From: Anaerolineales bacterium
GTDB taxonomy: Bacteria; Chloroflexota; Anaerolineae; Anaerolineales; Villigracilaceae
Assembly (NCBI GenBank): GCA_020847355.1
Contig: JADLCG010000007.1
Coordinates: forward strand, 1 to 7,166
Reading direction: 5' to 3'
DNA: 7,166 bases
Below are positions 5,765 through 7,166 of this stretch, piece by piece; the first letter of the stretch is position 1, and every line of letters begins with the position of its first letter. Below the pieces are notes generated by a model. It had not been told where the DNA came from. It ran no database searches and worked only from the letters and a program-made list of their open reading frames with translations. A program made the translations under genes and the position numbers.

Positions 5765-6349
5765 TTATACCGTAATTAAATCCTTGATCTCTTCGTAAGT
5801 TGAAGGTCCAATGCCGGAGACGTTGGTAATATCTTCAATTACGCTGAAGGGACCGTTGGCTTCCCGATAATCAATAATTTTTTGCGCGGTAGTGGGACCA
5901 ATCCCCGGAAGCGAATCTAATTCCTCAAGGCTGGCGGTGTTGATATTGATCAACTCCGAATTAGCGGAAGCGGGCGTGCCAGCCGTTGGCAATTCCAACC
6001 CTGAATTATCATCGCCGGTTCTCGGCGTTTGCCCAGAATCGCCGCCGTACGGCACATCCAACTGCTGACCATCCTCCAGCAGAGCCGCCAAGTTGATAGA
6101 AGAAACATCCGCAGAGGCGAGCAAGCCGCCAGCCGCATCAATTGCGTCCTGCACGCGCGCGCCTTGGCTAAATTCATATAAGCCCGGGCGCGGCACTGCG
6201 CCAATCACATGCACGGCAATTGGCGCTTCGGTTGGCGCGGCTTGCAAGATAATCGGCTGTCCGGCGGGCGGGCGCGAAACAAACATCAGCAAGCCAGCCA
6301 ATGCGAAGCCCGCCAGCGTCCCCAATAACACATACAAAATATTCTTCAT
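5765..6349 (-). CDS. comEA: ComEA-family competence DNA-binding protein
   Basis: This 194-residue protein has the full ComEA plan. A membrane anchor (about residues 4-24) is followed by an SLBB domain (about 44-100: V-H-V-I-G-A-V-P-R-P-G-L-Y at 46-58, A-I-D-A-A-G-G at 69-75), a Gly/Thr/Ser/Pro-rich linker (about 101-131) and a paired helix-hairpin-helix domain (about 132-194). The two hairpins are L-P-G-I-G at 147-151 and V-S-G-I-G at 177-181, preceded by I-N-I-N-T-A. ComEA binds incoming double-stranded DNA at the outer membrane face and hands it to the ComEC channel in natural transformation. The usual partner comEC is absent: comEA is last in this minus-strand run and is followed by a strong terminator. 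The ATG is ten bases after the GNAT stop. Its Shine-Dalgarno is weak (GGAG 13 bases upstream, overlapping the end of the GNAT gene), so it may depend on translational coupling. Confidence 0.93.
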   Translation of the reverse strand: MKNILYVLLGTLAGFALAGLLMFVSRPPAGQPIILQAAPTEAPIAVHVIGAVPRPGLYEFSQGARVQDAIDAAGGLLASADVSSINLAALLEDGQQLDVPYGGDSGQTPRTGDDNSGLELPTAGTPASANSELININTASLEELDSLPGIGPTTAQKIIDYREANGPFSVIEDITNVSGIGPSTYEEIKDLITV

Positions 6350-6359
6350 TCTTCGGATT

Positions 6360-6803
6360 TTACTCCAACTTCATCACCAGCAAATCTTCTCCGGTTTGCG
6401 CGAAGACCTCGGCGACGATAAAGAACTTCGTCATCCGCTGAAAATATTTCGGCAGATTCTTTTGGATGGCGCGAAATCCAAATTTTTCGTAGAGCGGGGC
6501 ATTATGCGTCAGACACATCAAATACAAAGGTCTCGGCGCTTTATCAAGCAAAGCTTCAATGATCTGGCGCGCCAACCCACGCCCGCGATAGTGCGGATGA
6601 TTAGCGATCGACGCCAACTCCATGACATTCTCCGCGTGCGGCTTAATCTGCCCGCAAGCGACAACTTCACCCGCAGGATTCACCGCCACGACAAAGCGCT
6701 CCCAACTTAACCCCAGCCGGTTGACTCCAACCACTCGAACCAATTCCTTAATTTGAGCGGATTCGGTTTCAAGCGCCGCGCGGATCGTGAACTCGTCATT
6801 CAA
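6360..6803 (-). CDS. GNAT-family N-acetyltransferase, TTG start
   Basis: This 147-residue protein fits the usual size of a single GNAT domain, which transfers an acetyl group from acetyl-CoA to an amine. Motif A is clear: E-L-A-S-I-A-N-H-P at 62-70, then the acetyl-CoA-binding loop Y-R-G-R-G-L-A at 72-78 and helix R-Q-I-I-E-A-L-L. Motif B carries N-A-P-L-Y-E-K-F-G-F at 101-110. The acceptor cannot be told; the sequence resembles the ArgA/arsenite-neighbour type of GNAT in a general way only. The start is TTG at 6801-6803, one base after the CPBP stop, supported by a GGAG Shine-Dalgarno. The ATG at 6797-6799 is out of frame. It is the middle gene of a minus-strand run and likely translationally coupled to the gene before it. 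Confidence 0.88.
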   Translation of the reverse strand: MNDEFTIRAALETESAQIKELVRVVGVNRLGLSWERFVVAVNPAGEVVACGQIKPHAENVMELASIANHPHYRGRGLARQIIEALLDKAPRPLYLMCLTHNAPLYEKFGFRAIQKNLPKYFQRMTKFFIVAEVFAQTGEDLLVMKLE

Positions 6804-6804
6804 C

Positions 6805-7166
6805 TTACAACGCTCCAGCCGCCGCGAGAATCACGAACGTGGCAATGAACCAATGAATCAAAAACGGGTAAAGAAAAGATTTTGTGCGCCAAGCCACCCA
6901 GCCAAACGCAAACCCTCCAAAGATCGTGGAAAGCGTTTCAACTTCCGGCTTGCTGATGTGCGCCACAGCAAACGGAACCGCCTGCAACCACAGCGCCTCA
7001 TTCCCAAATTTACGAGCATAAGCGAAGAGAATCCAGCCGCGAAAGAGAAATTCCCAGCCGAACAAATCCAGAAAGGTCGTCCAGGGCAAGCCGGGCAAAA
7101 ATCTCTCGTAGTAAGCTTTCATGGCCGGGTTATCCGAGCCAAGCAGATAAATGATCGGCGCCATAA
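6805..7166 (-). CDS. CPBP-family membrane protein, partial (N-terminus outside the window)
   Basis: The last 119 residues are visible from the ATG at 7162-7164. The frame continues off the window edge, and CPBP (CAAX protease and bacteriocin-processing) proteins usually exceed 180 residues, so this Met is probably internal. Motif 1 reads W-E-F-L-F-R-G (37-43 from this Met), where the family standard is E-E-x-x-x-R; the first Glu is Trp, while the second Glu and the Arg remain. Motif 2, F-A-V-A-H, is at 65-69 and motif 3 begins at H104 in I-H-W-F-I-A, without the usual Asn/Asp. Hydrophobic segments cover about 81-91 and 97-118. Family members are intramembrane proteases in the Rce1 fold, some linked to bacteriocin immunity; activity here is uncertain because of the missing Glu. 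It ends one base before the GNAT start and overlaps its Shine-Dalgarno. Confidence 0.8.
   Translation of the reverse strand, partial: MAPIIYLLGSDNPAMKAYYERFLPGLPWTTFLDLFGWEFLFRGWILFAYARKFGNEALWLQAVPFAVAHISKPEVETLSTIFGGFAFGWVAWRTKSFLYPFLIHWFIATFVILAAAGAL
6813..6816 (-). promoter_or_regulatory. Shine-Dalgarno deciding the TTG start of the GNAT gene
   Basis: Read on the minus strand, GGAG lies inside the last codons of the CPBP gene, nine bases before the TTG at 6801-6803. It is the only ribosome-binding signal well placed for the GNAT frame and supports a non-ATG, coupled start. Confidence 0.55.

Noticed and set aside
6093..6710. 205-codon plus-strand open frame opposite comEA and the GNAT gene
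   Set aside because: It crosses two confident genes on the other strand and the gap between them; its translation has no domain character.

Overview
The window looks like ordinary chromosome from an environmental bacterium of moderate GC content. My best guess is Chloroflexota, class Anaerolineae. That rests on gene style only: a Cys-rich SufR-like regulator next to a DUF59 gene, a membrane-anchored cyclophilin, ComEA, and a secreted phosphoesterase with long Ig-like tails. There is no rRNA or other phylogenetic marker. I found no CRISPR array, tRNA, insertion sequence, phage gene or defence cassette.

Layout, left to right. (1) Bases 1-2484 (+) hold the 3' part of a large secreted calcineurin-like/purple-acid-phosphatase-like metallophosphoesterase. 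Its catalytic domain is followed by four tandem Ig-like repeats and two fibronectin-III-like modules. A hairpin terminator with an unusually long loop closes it. (2) Bases 2570-3710 hold a compact Fe-S-related operon. An AT-rich promoter region with palindromes and a consensus sigma-70 promoter leads into a SufR-like winged-helix regulator with four C-terminal cysteines. Two bases later comes a DUF59/MIP18 Fe-S assembly factor, then a terminator. The regulator's mRNA appears to be leaderless. (3) Bases 3729-4445 (-) encode a membrane- or lipid-anchored cyclophilin peptidyl-prolyl isomerase. (4) Bases 4564-5712 (+) encode an acyl-CoA dehydrogenase, divergent from the cyclophilin. (5) Bases 5765-7166 (-) hold a tight three-gene run: a truncated CPBP-family membrane protein, a GNAT acetyltransferase with a TTG start, and ComEA. 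A strong bidirectional terminator separates this run from the acyl-CoA dehydrogenase.

The genes do not form one system. The only clear functional pair is the regulator and the DUF59 protein: a likely Fe-S-sensing repressor transcribed with an Fe-S maturation factor. The cyclophilin, acyl-CoA dehydrogenase and ComEA run are independent housekeeping or accessory units. I do not see a convincing new biological system. The points most worth following are the leaderless, palindrome-embedded promoter of the regulator, and two terminators sharing a near-identical stem with a compensatory base-pair change.
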